DNA from: Microbacterium gallinarum
GTDB lineage: Bacteria; Actinomycetota; Actinomycetes; Actinomycetales; Microbacteriaceae
Length of the DNA stretch: 64,000 nt
NCBI RefSeq assembly: GCF_014837165.1
Contig: NZ_JACSPM010000004.1
Coordinates: forward strand, 1-64,000
Direction of reading: 5' to 3'
The stretch's first letter is position 1; every line of letters starts with the position of its first letter. A program made the position numbers and the translations under genes. Of the stretch, positions 7,671 through 18,189 are shown one piece after another. The notes beneath the pieces were generated by a model. The model saw only the letters and a list, made by a program, of their open reading frames with translations. It made no database searches and was not told the origin of the DNA.

Positions 7671-8353
7671 TGGCGACGACCGAGACCGCCCTGCGCATCG
7701 CGGTCGGGCTCCCGAGCGGGCAGGTCGAGGTGTCGGGCTTGCTCGGTCGCCCCGACGACGCCTGGGCGCTGCTCGGCATCGCGCACGGCGCAGGCGCCGG
7801 GATGCGGCATCCGTTCCTCAGCGGACTCGCGCATGCTCTCCACGACAGCGGCATCGCGACCCTGCGGTTCACCTTCCCCTACCTCGAAGCAGGACGACGG
7901 ATGCCGGGACCGGCCGCGCACGCCGTCACGACGTGGGCGGCCGTCGAGGCAGCCGCGGCGGAGCATGCACCCGACCTGCCGTTCTGGGCGTCGGGCAAGT
8001 CGTACGGCGGACGCATGGCGTCGATGGCGGCGGCGGAGGGGCGCATCGCGCCCCGCGGTCTCATCTACCTGGGCTACCCGCTGCACCCGCCGGGCGACCC
8101 CGGCAAGGCGCGCACCGCCCACCTTCCCGACGTCGCGCCGCCGCAGCTTTTCCTCGAGGGCACGAACGACCCGTTCATCCAGCCCGTCGAGCAGCTCGAA
8201 GAAGCGGTCGCGTCGTGCCAGGATGCCGAGATCCTCTGGATCGACGGGGGCGGGCACTCGTTCGAGATCAAGGGTCGCAAGCGCCCGGCCGACGAGGTCG
8301 GCGCCGAACTGGCTCCGGCCGTCGCCCACTGGATGCGGCGTCGGTCGGAGTAG
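7670..8353 (+). CDS. Alpha/beta hydrolase (KANL3/Tex30-like)
   Basis: The 227-residue protein shows the compact alpha/beta hydrolase pattern of the KANL3/Tex30 family. An HGAGAGMRHPF oxyanion region comes first, then the nucleophile elbow GKSYGGRM with Ser as nucleophile, an acid loop in EGTNDPF, and the catalytic His in GGGHSF near the C-terminus. The substrate is unknown. The ATG overlaps the upstream stop by one base, so it is co-translated with the stress protein. It ends two bases from the convergent gamma-glutamyltransferase gene. Confidence 0.82.
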   Translation: MATTETALRIAVGLPSGQVEVSGLLGRPDDAWALLGIAHGAGAGMRHPFLSGLAHALHDSGIATLRFTFPYLEAGRRMPGPAAHAVTTWAAVEAAAAEHAPDLPFWASGKSYGGRMASMAAAEGRIAPRGLIYLGYPLHPPGDPGKARTAHLPDVAPPQLFLEGTNDPFIQPVEQLEEAVASCQDAEILWIDGGGHSFEIKGRKRPADEVGAELAPAVAHWMRRRSE

Positions 8354-8355
8354 CG

Positions 8356-10155
8356 TCAGCGCCCGGCCGCGTAGCCCTGCATGCCGCGCGGGTTCGCGGC
8401 CGCCCACAGCACGCCGGTCGCGGCATCCCTCCCCACCGCGGAGACACGGCCCAGCGACCAGTCGCCCGCGCGGGTGACCGCATGCCCCCGGCGCTCGAGG
8501 CCGGCGATGACCGAGTCGCCCAGGCGGTCCTCGACGACGGCGCCCGCGGGCGTCCAGGTGCGCGGCCAGAACGACTCCGGCATCGATGTCGTGTGCAGCG
8601 ACGGTGCGTCGATCGCCTCCTGCGGCGTGTAGCCGCCGACGATCATGCGCAACAGGGCCAGCAGCTGCCACTGGTCCTGCTGATCGCCGCCGGGCGAGCC
8701 GATCGCGTACTCGGGTGCGCCATCGCGGAGCACGAGCGTGGGCGTGAGCGTCGTGCGCGGACGGCGTCCGGGAACGAGGGAGGACGGATGCCCCGGCTCG
8801 AGCCACGTCATCTGCAGGCGGGTGCCGAGGCAGAACCCCAGGGCGGGGATGGCCGGAGACGACTGCAGCCAGCCCCCTGACGGCGTCGCCGACACGATGT
8901 TGCCCCAGCGGTCGATGACGTCGAGGTGGCATGTGTCGCCGCGGGTCTCGCCCGTCTTCGCGACGGTGGGCTCGCCCGTCCCGACGCCCGGCGCGTCGTA
9001 CGACGTGCGCAGGGGCGGGCGGAACCCGGAGCGCCCGCCGAGCACGCCCGGTCGGAACTCCGTCGACGCCGACGCGGCGATCAGAGACCGCCGCTCATCC
9101 AGGTAGTCGGGGGACAGAAGAGCGTCGAGCTCGACGTCGGCGTCGCCGAACCATGCGTCGCGGTCGGCGAGCGAGAGTTTCTGCGCCTCGAGGATCGTGT
9201 GGGCGCCGGCCTCCTGTGACGGGTCGAGCAGGTCGTCGTCGAGCGGCTCGAGCAGCGCGAGGGTCTGCAGCAGCGCCGGGCCCTGCGTCCACACGCCGGC
9301 CTTCGCGACCGTGCGCCCGCGGAAGTCACGGGTGACCGCGGGCTCGTACCCGGCGTCGAACGCGGCGAAGTCGTCGACCGTGATGACGCCGGAGTGGAGA
9401 CCTCCCGCCGAGTGGCGGTGCGGAGCTGCGACGAATGCGCTCGCCTCCTGCGCGACCTGCCCGGTCTTCCAGTCGTGGCGGGCGGCGTCGATGCGCGCGG
9501 CGCGGCCGACCGGCCCGTCGTCGCGCACCGTGCACGAGGCGTGCACGAGCCCGTCGAGCACGTCGGCGTACGCCGGATTCCGCACGACGTCGCCGGGCGC
9601 CGGCGGCGCGCCGCCGGGCATCCACAGGTCGCGCGAGGTCGTCCAGTCCTCGGCGAAGAGCTCCGCGACGCGGGCGATGGTGGCAGCGGCCTGCCGCACG
9701 ATCGGATGCCCGTCGCGCGCGTAGCCGATCGCGTAGGACAGCACGTCGCCGAGCTCCCACGTGCCGTGGTCGCGCAACAGCAGCAGCCACGCGTCCACCG
9801 CCCCCGGCACGGCCGCCGCCAGGGCACCCGAGCCGGGGACCAGATCGAGTCCCTCGGCGCGGTAGTGCTCGATCGTGGCGCCGGCCGGTGCCGGTCCCTG
9901 ACCCATCAGGACCGTGGGGGACGCGGCATCCGCTGTCTGGAAGATCCCGACGAGGTCGCCGCCGGGCCCGTTCAGGTGCGGCTCGACGACGTGGAGCACG
10001 AACGCCGCCGCGACGGCCGCGTCGAACGCGTTGCCGCCGCGCTCGAGCACCGACTGCGCGGTCGCGGTCGCGAGCCAGTGCGTCGAGGCGGACATCCCGA
10101 ACGTGCCCGACAGGGTCGGGCGCGTGGTGAACGCGGGCGGCGGGGTGTAGGCCAC
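8356..10155 (-). CDS. ggt: Gamma-glutamyltransferase family protein
   Basis: The 599-residue protein is an Ntn-hydrolase of the gamma-glutamyltranspeptidase family. Early on it has NAFDAAVAAAFVLHVVEPH; later it has GDTCHLDVIDRWGN, where the Thr is the expected autoprocessing nucleophile, and PSSLVPGRRPRTTLTPT and GSPGGDQQ pocket motifs. No signal peptide is apparent, unlike many secreted GGTs. The GTG at 10155 is two bases after the stop of the Xaa-Pro peptidase gene, implying coupling. The natural substrate is uncertain, since actinomycetes use mycothiol rather than glutathione. Confidence 0.85.
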   Translation of the reverse strand: MAYTPPPAFTTRPTLSGTFGMSASTHWLATATAQSVLERGGNAFDAAVAAAFVLHVVEPHLNGPGGDLVGIFQTADAASPTVLMGQGPAPAGATIEHYRAEGLDLVPGSGALAAAVPGAVDAWLLLLRDHGTWELGDVLSYAIGYARDGHPIVRQAAATIARVAELFAEDWTTSRDLWMPGGAPPAPGDVVRNPAYADVLDGLVHASCTVRDDGPVGRAARIDAARHDWKTGQVAQEASAFVAAPHRHSAGGLHSGVITVDDFAAFDAGYEPAVTRDFRGRTVAKAGVWTQGPALLQTLALLEPLDDDLLDPSQEAGAHTILEAQKLSLADRDAWFGDADVELDALLSPDYLDERRSLIAASASTEFRPGVLGGRSGFRPPLRTSYDAPGVGTGEPTVAKTGETRGDTCHLDVIDRWGNIVSATPSGGWLQSSPAIPALGFCLGTRLQMTWLEPGHPSSLVPGRRPRTTLTPTLVLRDGAPEYAIGSPGGDQQDQWQLLALLRMIVGGYTPQEAIDAPSLHTTSMPESFWPRTWTPAGAVVEDRLGDSVIAGLERRGHAVTRAGDWSLGRVSAVGRDAATGVLWAAANPRGMQGYAAGR

Positions 10156-10157
10156 GC

Positions 10158-11582
10158 TCAGGCGGAGAGTCGCGCGATCCAGGCCTCGACCTCGTCGGCG
10201 GTGCGCGGGATGTCGGCCGAGAGGTTGACCGGCCCGTCGGCGGTCATGAGGATGTCGTCCTCGATCCGCACGCCGATGCCACGGTACTCCTCGGGCACCG
10301 TGACGTCGTCGATCTGGAAGTAGAGGCCGGGCTCGATCGTGAAGACCATGCCGGGCTCGAGGGGGCCGTCGTAGTACATGTCGCGCCGCGCCTGCGCGCA
10401 GTCGTGCACGTCGATGCCGAGATGGTGGCTCGTGCCGTGGACCATGTACCGGCGGTGGTGGCCGCCCGCGTCGGCGTCGAGCGCCTCTTCGGCCGTCACC
10501 GGCAGCAGACCCCACTCGGCCACGCGGGTCGCGATGACCTGCATCGCAGCCTCGTGCACGGTGCGGAACTTCACGCCGGGCTTCGCCGCGGCGAACGCGG
10601 CGTCGGCAGCCTCGCGGACAGTCTCGTAGATGCGGCGCTGGATGTCGGTGAACGTGCCGCTGACCGGGAGCGTGCGTGTGATGTCGGCGGTGTAGAGGCT
10701 GTCGACCTCGGCCCCGGCGTCGATCAGGATCAGGTCGCCCGGGACGACGGCGCCGTCGTTGCGCGTCCAGTGCAGGTAGCACGCGTGCGGGCCGGCGGCC
10801 GCGATGGTGTCGTACCCGACCGCGTTGCCGTCGCTGCGGGCGCGCTGGTGGAAGACGCCTTCGACGATGCGCTCACCGCGGGGGTGGGCGACGATCGCCG
10901 GGATGTTCGCGACGATGTCGTCGAATCCGCGGGCGGTGACCGCGACGGCGAGCTTCATCTGCGCGACCTCGTACTCGTCCTTGACGAGGCGCAGTTCCGA
11001 CACGAAGCGGGTGAGATCCTCGTCCTCGTCGAGCACGAGCTCGCCTTCGCTCGATGCGAAGTCGTCGATGTGGGCGGTCGCGACGCCCAGGTCGGCGGCG
11101 ACACCCGCCAGGGCGGGACGCGGCCCGATCCAGAACTCGCCGATCGAGGCATCCGAGTAGAATTCCGCCGTCGTGCGGTCGGCGCGCTCGCGGAAGTACA
11201 GGGTCACATCGTGACCGCCGCCCTCGCGCGGCTCGAACACGAGCATCGAGCCGGGCTCGGCGTCGGACGCCCAGCCGGTGAGATGCGAGAACGCGGAGTG
11301 CGCACGGAACGGGTAGTCGGTGTCGTTGCTGCGCTGCTTGAGCTCGCCTGCCGGGATGACGACGCGCTTGCCCGGGAACGCAGCCGACACCGCGCCGCGG
11401 CGCGCGGCCGTGTACGCCGCCTGCTCGCGGGCCGGGGGCATCGAGTCAGGCCGTTCCGCCCATCCCTCGGAGATCGTGTCGAGGAAGCCCTGGCCGTAGG
11501 GCTGGCGCCGGTTCGTGCTCGTCGAGGGCGGGGTCTCGGCGTCCGTCTGCTCGATCGTGTCGCTGTCGCCTGTGGTGCTCAT
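10158..11582 (-). CDS. pepP: M24B Xaa-Pro aminopeptidase
   Basis: The 474-residue protein has an AMP_N-type N-terminal domain (about 50-200) and a pita-bread M24 catalytic domain. The dinuclear metal ligands are visible in order: Asp in LILIDAGAE, Asp in YTADITR, His in GTSHHLGIDVHD, Glu in IEPGLY and Glu in GVRIEDDIL. It should release N-terminal residues preceding proline. It is followed after 2 nt by the GGT gene, suggesting joint peptide turnover. A CAGACT hexamer 6 nt before the ATG is a near match to the leaderless promoter pattern. Confidence 0.9.
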   Translation of the reverse strand: MSTTGDSDTIEQTDAETPPSTSTNRRQPYGQGFLDTISEGWAERPDSMPPAREQAAYTAARRGAVSAAFPGKRVVIPAGELKQRSNDTDYPFRAHSAFSHLTGWASDAEPGSMLVFEPREGGGHDVTLYFRERADRTTAEFYSDASIGEFWIGPRPALAGVAADLGVATAHIDDFASSEGELVLDEDEDLTRFVSELRLVKDEYEVAQMKLAVAVTARGFDDIVANIPAIVAHPRGERIVEGVFHQRARSDGNAVGYDTIAAAGPHACYLHWTRNDGAVVPGDLILIDAGAEVDSLYTADITRTLPVSGTFTDIQRRIYETVREAADAAFAAAKPGVKFRTVHEAAMQVIATRVAEWGLLPVTAEEALDADAGGHHRRYMVHGTSHHLGIDVHDCAQARRDMYYDGPLEPGMVFTIEPGLYFQIDDVTVPEEYRGIGVRIEDDILMTADGPVNLSADIPRTADEVEAWIARLSA

Positions 11583-11621
11583 GTCTCCAGTCTGTCACGC
11601 GACCGCCGCGTGACGGAGGGC

Positions 11622-12644
11622 TCAGTCCACAGGCTCCAGCTGCACGATGAGGGGGCGGTGGTCCGATCCGGAGCCGTCCATCGAGCGCAGCACGAGCGAG
11701 CCGGTCGCCTCCCAGTGAGCAGAGGTCATGACGTGGTCGATCGGCGTCCCGAGCACGGACGGCATCTCCGCCGACCATGTGCCGATGGCGCCGTTCCCCG
11801 TCGCGATCGCGGCGTCGTCGCACAGGCCCAGCGTGCGGTCGTCCACGCCGAGGCCCGACATGTGGTCGACCGTCGCATTGAAGTCGCCGGCCATGATGAC
11901 GTTGGCCTCGACGCACTGATCGGCGAGCCACTGCAGGTCGTCGCGCCAGTCCTGCATGTAGCTGGGGCGCGGCGCGACGGCGTGCGCTGCCACGACGATG
12001 GGTCCCTGGCCGTCGGTGGGCATCGCCACGGCGCTCGGCACCGTCGACGTGTTGCTCGTGCCGTCGATCGACGACTCGATGACGGCGTAGTCGCCGAGCT
12101 CGGGGGAGATGAGCAGCGTCGTGGAGCCGGCATCCCACTCGGTCGAGGGGTCTTCGGCGTGGTGGGCCCACATGCGGTGGCCGAGTTCGCGCATCGCGAT
12201 GGCGACCTGCTCGCCCGTCTCGATGGTCGTCTCGGGGAGCGCGACGATGTCGGCGTCCATCGCGACGGCGATCTTCGCGATCGTGTCGGGCGGAGTCGCC
12301 GGTCCGGCCGTGTTCCACGTCATCACGCGGATCGCCGTGTCGGTCTTGGCGGGCAGGGCCTCGGTGCCCATGCCGCCCCTGCCCATCAGGATCGCCCCGT
12401 TCGCGACGGCCGCCACACCGGCGACGACCGCGATCGACAGCGAGAACGCGCGGATCGGACGTACGATGGCGACCAGCAGGGCCAGGACGGCGATCAGCGT
12501 GAACGCGAGCGCGAGGAGCCCGCGGAACGAGACGATCTGAGCCACCGGGTAGAAGCGCTCCACGCGGAAGAAGCCAGGCCAGGTCAGCACGGCCGCAGTG
12601 ATCGCGCAGAGCACGGTCACGAGGATCCCGAACAGGCGAAGCAC
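11622..12644 (-). CDS. Membrane-anchored endonuclease/exonuclease/phosphatase family protein
   Basis: The 340-residue protein has three N-terminal membrane helices (about residues 1-100) and an extracytoplasmic EEP domain. The domain carries VMTWNTAG, IVALPETT, an AGDFNAT metal-site motif and the terminal SDHRPL. EEP enzymes cleave phosphodiesters in nucleic acids or lipids; the substrate here is unknown. The start is GTG at 12644, because the codon that would give an earlier Val is GTC and because TAGAGT stands 7 nt upstream. Longer frames would cross the divergent PHP gene. Confidence 0.8.
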   Translation of the reverse strand: MLRLFGILVTVLCAITAAVLTWPGFFRVERFYPVAQIVSFRGLLALAFTLIAVLALLVAIVRPIRAFSLSIAVVAGVAAVANGAILMGRGGMGTEALPAKTDTAIRVMTWNTAGPATPPDTIAKIAVAMDADIVALPETTIETGEQVAIAMRELGHRMWAHHAEDPSTEWDAGSTTLLISPELGDYAVIESSIDGTSNTSTVPSAVAMPTDGQGPIVVAAHAVAPRPSYMQDWRDDLQWLADQCVEANVIMAGDFNATVDHMSGLGVDDRTLGLCDDAAIATGNGAIGTWSAEMPSVLGTPIDHVMTSAHWEATGSLVLRSMDGSGSDHRPLIVQLEPVD

Positions 12645-12651
12645 GTCGGCG

Positions 12652-12657
12652 ACTCTA
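12652..12657 (-). promoter_or_regulatory. -10 box of the EEP gene
   Basis: TAGAGT on the minus strand, 7 nt before the GTG. Confidence 0.5.
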
Positions 12658-12706
12658 TGCGAGCAGGCTGGGAGATCGGTCAGCGCGGCGCCGCATGTCG
12701 GCGCGG

Positions 12707-12712
12707 TACGCT
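12707..12712 (+). promoter_or_regulatory. -10 box of the PHP gene
   Basis: TACGCT, 6 nt before the ATG. The CGGAGG between box and start is too close to serve as a Shine-Dalgarno site. Confidence 0.55.
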
Positions 12713-12718
12713 CGGAGG

Positions 12719-13582
12719 ATGCCGGGACGGTTGCGCTTCGAGGGCCCGAGCGACCTGCACCTGCACTCGGTCCTCTCCGACGGAACCGAATCGCCCGCAC
12801 AGGTCATGGCGGCCGCGCACCGGCATGGGCTGCGCACCGCCGCGCTCACCGACCACGACACCACCTCGGGATGGGCGGAGGCGGCCGAGGCCGCGGCATC
12901 CCTCGGCATGTCCTTCATCCCCGGAATGGAGCTCTCCGCGCGCCACGAGTGGCGCAGCGTGCACGTGCTCGCGTATCTGGTCGACCCGGACGACGAGGCG
13001 CTGCGGGCGATGACCGACAGGATCCGCTCGTCTCGGCTCGACCGCGCGCGGATCATGGCCGACCGCATCGCGCGCGACTACGACCTGGTGTGGGACGACA
13101 TCCTCGCGCAGACGAGCGACGGCGCGACCGTCGGGCGTCCGCACATCGCCGACGCCCTCGTCGCCCGAGGGCTCGTGCGCGATCGCGCCGAGGCGTTCTC
13201 CAGCATCCTGAGCCCCGGCGGCGACTACTACGTCGCGCTGTACGCGCCGGATCCGGTCACGGCGGTGGGGCTCGTCGTCGGCGCCGGGGGAGTCCCGATC
13301 ATCGCGCACCCGGCGGGTCGCGCCGGCCTGCTCCCCGCACGTCTGACCGAGCGCATGCTCGACGCGGGTCTCGCGGGATTCGAGCTGGGCCATCGCGAGA
13401 ACCGGGCGTCCGGCATCCGCTCGCTGCGCGCGCTCTGCGAGGAGCGAGACCTCATCGTCACCGGATCCAGCGACTACCACGGCCTCGGCAAGCCGAACCA
13501 GCCGGGCGAGTACACCACCGACGACGCCATGGTCGCGCGGATCGTCGAGGCCGGAACGGGAAGCGCCCCCGTCTACCCGTGA
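12719..13582 (+). CDS. PHP-domain phosphoesterase
   Basis: The 287-residue protein has the PHP metal motifs in order: SDLHLHSVLSDG, then TDHDTT, then EHE-equivalent region GMELSARHE, then IAHPAGR and a late GSSDYHG. It is similar in size and layout to 3',5'-nucleoside bisphosphate phosphatases (YciV/RnaAM type), which degrade pAp or nucleotide ends. The exact substrate is inferred from the family only. The start is set by a TACGCT box 6 nt upstream. It converges on the SHOCT protein gene. Confidence 0.85.
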   Translation: MPGRLRFEGPSDLHLHSVLSDGTESPAQVMAAAHRHGLRTAALTDHDTTSGWAEAAEAAASLGMSFIPGMELSARHEWRSVHVLAYLVDPDDEALRAMTDRIRSSRLDRARIMADRIARDYDLVWDDILAQTSDGATVGRPHIADALVARGLVRDRAEAFSSILSPGGDYYVALYAPDPVTAVGLVVGAGGVPIIAHPAGRAGLLPARLTERMLDAGLAGFELGHRENRASGIRSLRALCEERDLIVTGSSDYHGLGKPNQPGEYTTDDAMVARIVEAGTGSAPVYP

Positions 13583-13618
13583 GGAAGACGAGGGCGCCCA
13601 CCGTGGAGAGCGGATGCC

Positions 13619-14047
13619 TCAGCCGAGCGCCTTCGCCTTGAGGGCGTCGAACTCGGCCTGGGTGATCGTGCCCGCGTCGAGGAGCGCCTTGGCCTTGGCG
13701 ATCTCGTCGGTCGCGCTCGTTCCTCCGGCCACGGACTTGATGTAGGAGTCCTGGGCCGCCTGAAGCTGCTTCGCCTCGGCCGCTCCACGACGGGCCATGC
13801 CGTTGCCGCGCGCGATCAGGTAGACGAGCAGCGTGAGGAACGGGACGAAGATCAGGAAGATGATCCACACCGCCTTCCACCACCCGCTGAGCTCGTGGTC
13901 GCGGAAGAGGTCGCCGATCACGGCGAACAGCGCGAAGAGGTAGGCGACGAACACGAAGACCCAGAGGAACCACCAGATGAGGTCGCCGAGGGAACCCCAG
14001 AACCCCTGGTACTCGTAGCCGGTCGTGACCGCGTCGATGAATCGCAC
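13619..14047 (-). CDS. PLDc_N and SHOCT domain membrane protein
   Basis: The 142-residue protein begins with two membrane helices of the cardiolipin-synthase N-terminal (PLDc_N) type (about 18-80). It ends with a SHOCT motif, in which a short helical pair reads AKALLDAGTITQAEFDALKAK. Such proteins are common in actinomycetes and their function is unknown; the SHOCT part probably mediates oligomerization. The start is GTG at 14047 with a GAAAGG Shine-Dalgarno element about 10 nt upstream, so this gene appears leadered, unlike most neighbours. Confidence 0.85.
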   Translation of the reverse strand: MRFIDAVTTGYEYQGFWGSLGDLIWWFLWVFVFVAYLFALFAVIGDLFRDHELSGWWKAVWIIFLIFVPFLTLLVYLIARGNGMARRGAAEAKQLQAAQDSYIKSVAGGTSATDEIAKAKALLDAGTITQAEFDALKAKALG

Positions 14048-14161
14048 GATGAGTGCCTTTCTGAATGCGAGGTGCGGCGCGAAGTGCGCCGCTCGCGCTC
14101 ACGATAGCGCCCGGCCGCGTCGGAATCACGCGATTCGACGCGGATGTCGCCGCGCGTCGAT

Positions 14162-14167
14162 TAGCGT
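14162..14167 (+). promoter_or_regulatory. -10 box of the DUF817 gene
   Basis: TAGCGT, 6 nt before the ATG. Confidence 0.55.
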
Positions 14168-14173
14168 CGGAGG

Positions 14174-15064
14174 ATGCGGCAGCCCACGGCGCTCGAGCGG
14201 CGGATCGACGCCGGCGCCCATCGGTTCCTGGCCGAGGCGCCGCGCGACGGCGCACGCGCGGTCCTCGTCGAGGTCGGCGTCTTCCTCTTGAAGCAGGCGT
14301 GGGCGTGCCTGTTCGGCGCGGCGCTGCTCGTCGTGATCGTCGCCGCACGGCTGTGGTACCCCGACGATGCGGCCCTCGCGCGGAACGACTTCCTCACCCT
14401 CGCGGCGGTCGCGATCCAGGTGGTGATGATCGCCACCCGCCTCGAGACCGGGCGCGAGCTGTGGGTGATCGTGCTGTTCCACCTCACCGGCACCGCCATG
14501 GAGCTCTTCAAGACGGACGTCGGCTCGTGGATGTACGCGGCGGACGGAGTGCTGCGCATCGGGGGAGTGCCGCTGTTCAGTGGCTTCATGTATGCGGCCG
14601 TGGGGTCGTACATGGTGCGCGTGTACCGGCTGTTCGACCTCGGATTCGAGCGGTATCCGCGTCGCTGGCTGACCGCGATCGTGGCGGCGGCGATCTACGC
14701 CAACTTCTTCACGCACCATTGGTGGTGGGACGCCCGCTGGGTGCTGCTGCTCGCGGTGGTGCTGCTGTGGGCGCGCACCTCGCTCTACGCGCGGGTGTGG
14801 CGTGCGGTCCTGAAGATCCCCCTGCTGCTGGTGTTCGCGGGCGTGGCGCTCTTCATCTACCTGGCCGAGAACATCGCCACCTGGGCGGGTGCGTGGGCCT
14901 ATCCCGATCAGCTCGACGGCTGGCAGCCGGTGTCGATCACGAAGCTGGTGTCGTGGTTCCTGCTCATGATCATCTCGGTGGTGATGGTGACGTTCGTCTA
15001 CCCGCCACGACCGCCGACTCGCGTCGAGAAGGCACGCGCGCCGCGGCTGGCGCGGCGCGCGTGA
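14174..15064 (+). CDS. DUF817 integral membrane protein
   Basis: The 296-residue protein has about eight membrane segments and matches the DUF817 family. Recognisable pieces are FELGFERYPRR-like spacing around VYRLFDLGFERYP, the HHWWWDARW loop, and ENIATWAGAWAYP near the C-terminal third. No function is established. It is monocistronic, starts at an ATG with TAGCGT 6 nt upstream, and ends 6 nt from the convergent RNA helicase gene. Confidence 0.82.
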   Translation: MRQPTALERRIDAGAHRFLAEAPRDGARAVLVEVGVFLLKQAWACLFGAALLVVIVAARLWYPDDAALARNDFLTLAAVAIQVVMIATRLETGRELWVIVLFHLTGTAMELFKTDVGSWMYAADGVLRIGGVPLFSGFMYAAVGSYMVRVYRLFDLGFERYPRRWLTAIVAAAIYANFFTHHWWWDARWVLLLAVVLLWARTSLYARVWRAVLKIPLLLVFAGVALFIYLAENIATWAGAWAYPDQLDGWQPVSITKLVSWFLLMIISVVMVTFVYPPRPPTRVEKARAPRLARRA

Positions 15065-15070
15065 CGAAGG

Positions 15071-16540
<1,470 letters not shown>

Positions 16541-16765
16541 GATATGAGCCTGTCCGGCAGTGAGATGCTGCCTGGTCCGTGCCCTGGCGCGGTGATCATC
16601 GACGCCGCGCGGGCGGAAGTGCGGTCCACGCCCTCTCTCAGCCACAGGCGCGGGAGCCCCCGATCCGATGCCGGGGACGTCACCACGATACCGGAGGAGG
16701 GAGCCGGACGGCATTTCGGAGGGTTCGGATGGAGAGCGGATGCCGCGCCCGGCGCCGCGCGACCC

Positions 16766-16771
16766 TAGGCT
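16766..16771 (+). promoter_or_regulatory. -10 box of the ferritin-like gene
   Basis: TAGGCT, 7 nt before the GTG. Confidence 0.5.
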
Positions 16772-16778
16772 GTAGCCC

Positions 16779-17492
16779 GTGGTGAAGTGGTTCTGGCAGC
16801 GTCGGGAGCCCGGGCGGAAGCTGCAGCTCCGCTCGAGGGAAGACCTCGGCGATGCGACGCGCGTCGACTTCGAGGAGCTCGCGCCCGATATCGACACGTT
16901 CCTCGGCCAGGCCGCGTATCTGCAGCTCGGCTACTTCGAGACGCTGAGCGAGCTCATCGCGCTGACGCCGGAGCTCTCCGACAAGGAGTCGCTCTCGCGT
17001 GCCGCGGGCGCCGCACTGACCAAGCACGAGGAGCTGGTGGCGCTCATCCGCGAGCGCGGCGACGACCCCACCGACCTGATGCTGCCGTTCCGCGAGCCGC
17101 TGGACGCGTTCCGCGGGGCGACGCACGGCGTGCGGGCTCCCGAGACGATGCTGTCGGTGCACATCACGGCGGGCATGCTGGACGACTTCTACCTGGCGCT
17201 GTCGGCGAGCTATGCCGACACCGGACGACGGGTCGCCCGCATCCTCCGCGCCGACGACGACCGCGAGGCGATCGTCGACATCATCGGCCGCACGATCGAG
17301 AGCGATCCGGAGTGGAAGTCCCTGCTCGCGCTGTGGGGGCGGCGGCTCGTGGGAGACACGCTGCTCATCGCCCGGGCCGCCCTGCGGCCCGCGACGCTGC
17401 GCGTGGCGGACGAGGCGAAGGTCGAGCCGGTGTTCACCGAGCTCATGGCCGCGCACTCGCGGCGCATGGACGCGATGGGCCTCGCGGCCTGA
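16779..17492 (+). CDS. Ferritin-like-fold protein (Rv3210c-like)
   Basis: The 237-residue, mostly helical protein begins VKWFWQRR and contains helices such as QAAYLQLGYFETLSELI. It resembles actinobacterial ferritin-like-fold proteins related to Rv3210c and to the tRNA-hydroxylating MiaE family. Its place between the RNA helicase and DUF3107 matches the order in M. tuberculosis. The catalytic activity is unknown, and I cannot confirm a complete diiron ligand set by eye. The GTG start follows TAGGCT by 7 nt. Confidence 0.75.
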   Translation: MVKWFWQRREPGRKLQLRSREDLGDATRVDFEELAPDIDTFLGQAAYLQLGYFETLSELIALTPELSDKESLSRAAGAALTKHEELVALIRERGDDPTDLMLPFREPLDAFRGATHGVRAPETMLSVHITAGMLDDFYLALSASYADTGRRVARILRADDDREAIVDIIGRTIESDPEWKSLLALWGRRLVGDTLLIARAALRPATLRVADEAKVEPVFTELMAAHSRRMDAMGLAA

Positions 17493-17528
17493 GACGCTCG
17501 ACGGCGCTACCCCGTGGAGAGCGCGGGA

Positions 17529-17819
17529 TCAGCCGATCCGGAGGCGCGCGCGCTCGCTGGCGTCGTGCGCCACGCGCATGCGCGAGAGCATCACGAGAAC
17601 GGGGTAGGTGACGACCAGAGGCGCGACGAACATCGACAGCCACAGCCACACGCTGTCGGTGCCCACGCCGGCCCAGGTGAGGATCATCCACACCAGTCCG
17701 GCCGCGAACGCGCCGAGCGCCGGGCCGATGACGACGCCTCGCGTCGAGCGGTGGGCGACGAGGAAGTGCGCGGCGATTCCGATGGCGGCGCCGACGATGA
17801 TCGCGAGGATGATCTGCAT
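17529..17819 (-). CDS. Small membrane protein, unknown
   Basis: This 96-residue protein has three hydrophobic segments (about 1-20, 28-50 and 57-80) and a basic tail. I recognise no family. It is read in the same direction as DUF3107, starting 7 nt after that gene's stop, so the two are probably co-transcribed. It converges on the ferritin-like gene. Confidence 0.6.
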   Translation of the reverse strand: MQIILAIIVGAAIGIAAHFLVAHRSTRGVVIGPALGAFAAGLVWMILTWAGVGTDSVWLWLSMFVAPLVVTYPVLVMLSRMRVAHDASERARLRIG

Positions 17820-17826
17820 GGGCGGG

Positions 17827-18051
17827 TCAGGCGACGAAGCCGACGCGGCGGGACTCCTCGGTCCCGAACTCGATGTAGGCCAGGCTCGCGGTGGGGACGA
17901 TGTAGCTGTTCCCCTTGTTGTCGGCGAGCGCGATGTGCGTGGCGCCGGCGTCGAGCGCCGCAGCCACGGACTTCTTCACGTCGGCCGCGGCCTCGTTCGT
18001 CTCGAAGTTGAGCTCGCGTCCGGTGTTCGCGATGCCGATGCGGATCTCCAC
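17827..18051 (-). CDS. DUF3107 family protein
   Basis: The 74-residue protein beginning MEIRIGIANTGRELNFET is a clear DUF3107 member (Rv3208A/TB9.4 type), a small beta-alpha protein of unknown function. The start is GTG with a GAGAGG Shine-Dalgarno element about 6 nt upstream. Its position beside adnA and near the ferritin-like gene matches the M. tuberculosis order. The divergent adnA promoter lies about 130 nt away. Confidence 0.88.
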   Translation of the reverse strand: MEIRIGIANTGRELNFETNEAAADVKKSVAAALDAGATHIALADNKGNSYIVPTASLAYIEFGTEESRRVGFVA

Positions 18052-18176
18052 GTGACTGCCTCTCTCCCACTGCGCGGCCGGGTTCCCCGGCGCATGGCAA
18101 CTCTACGACACGGCCGCACGCGCCCAGGCCGTCCGCCCGCTCGCTGTCGGCGAACGGGGGTGTCGTGAGTCCGCGC

Positions 18177-18182
18177 TACGGT
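18177..18182 (+). promoter_or_regulatory. -10 box of adnA-adnB
   Basis: TACGGT, 7 nt before the adnA ATG. Confidence 0.5.
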
Positions 18183-18189
18183 CGAGGGC

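Noticed and set aside
10404..13013. An 869-codon plus-strand frame opposite pepP and the EEP gene
   Set aside because: No recognisable domain; the minus-strand proteins have complete catalytic motifs.
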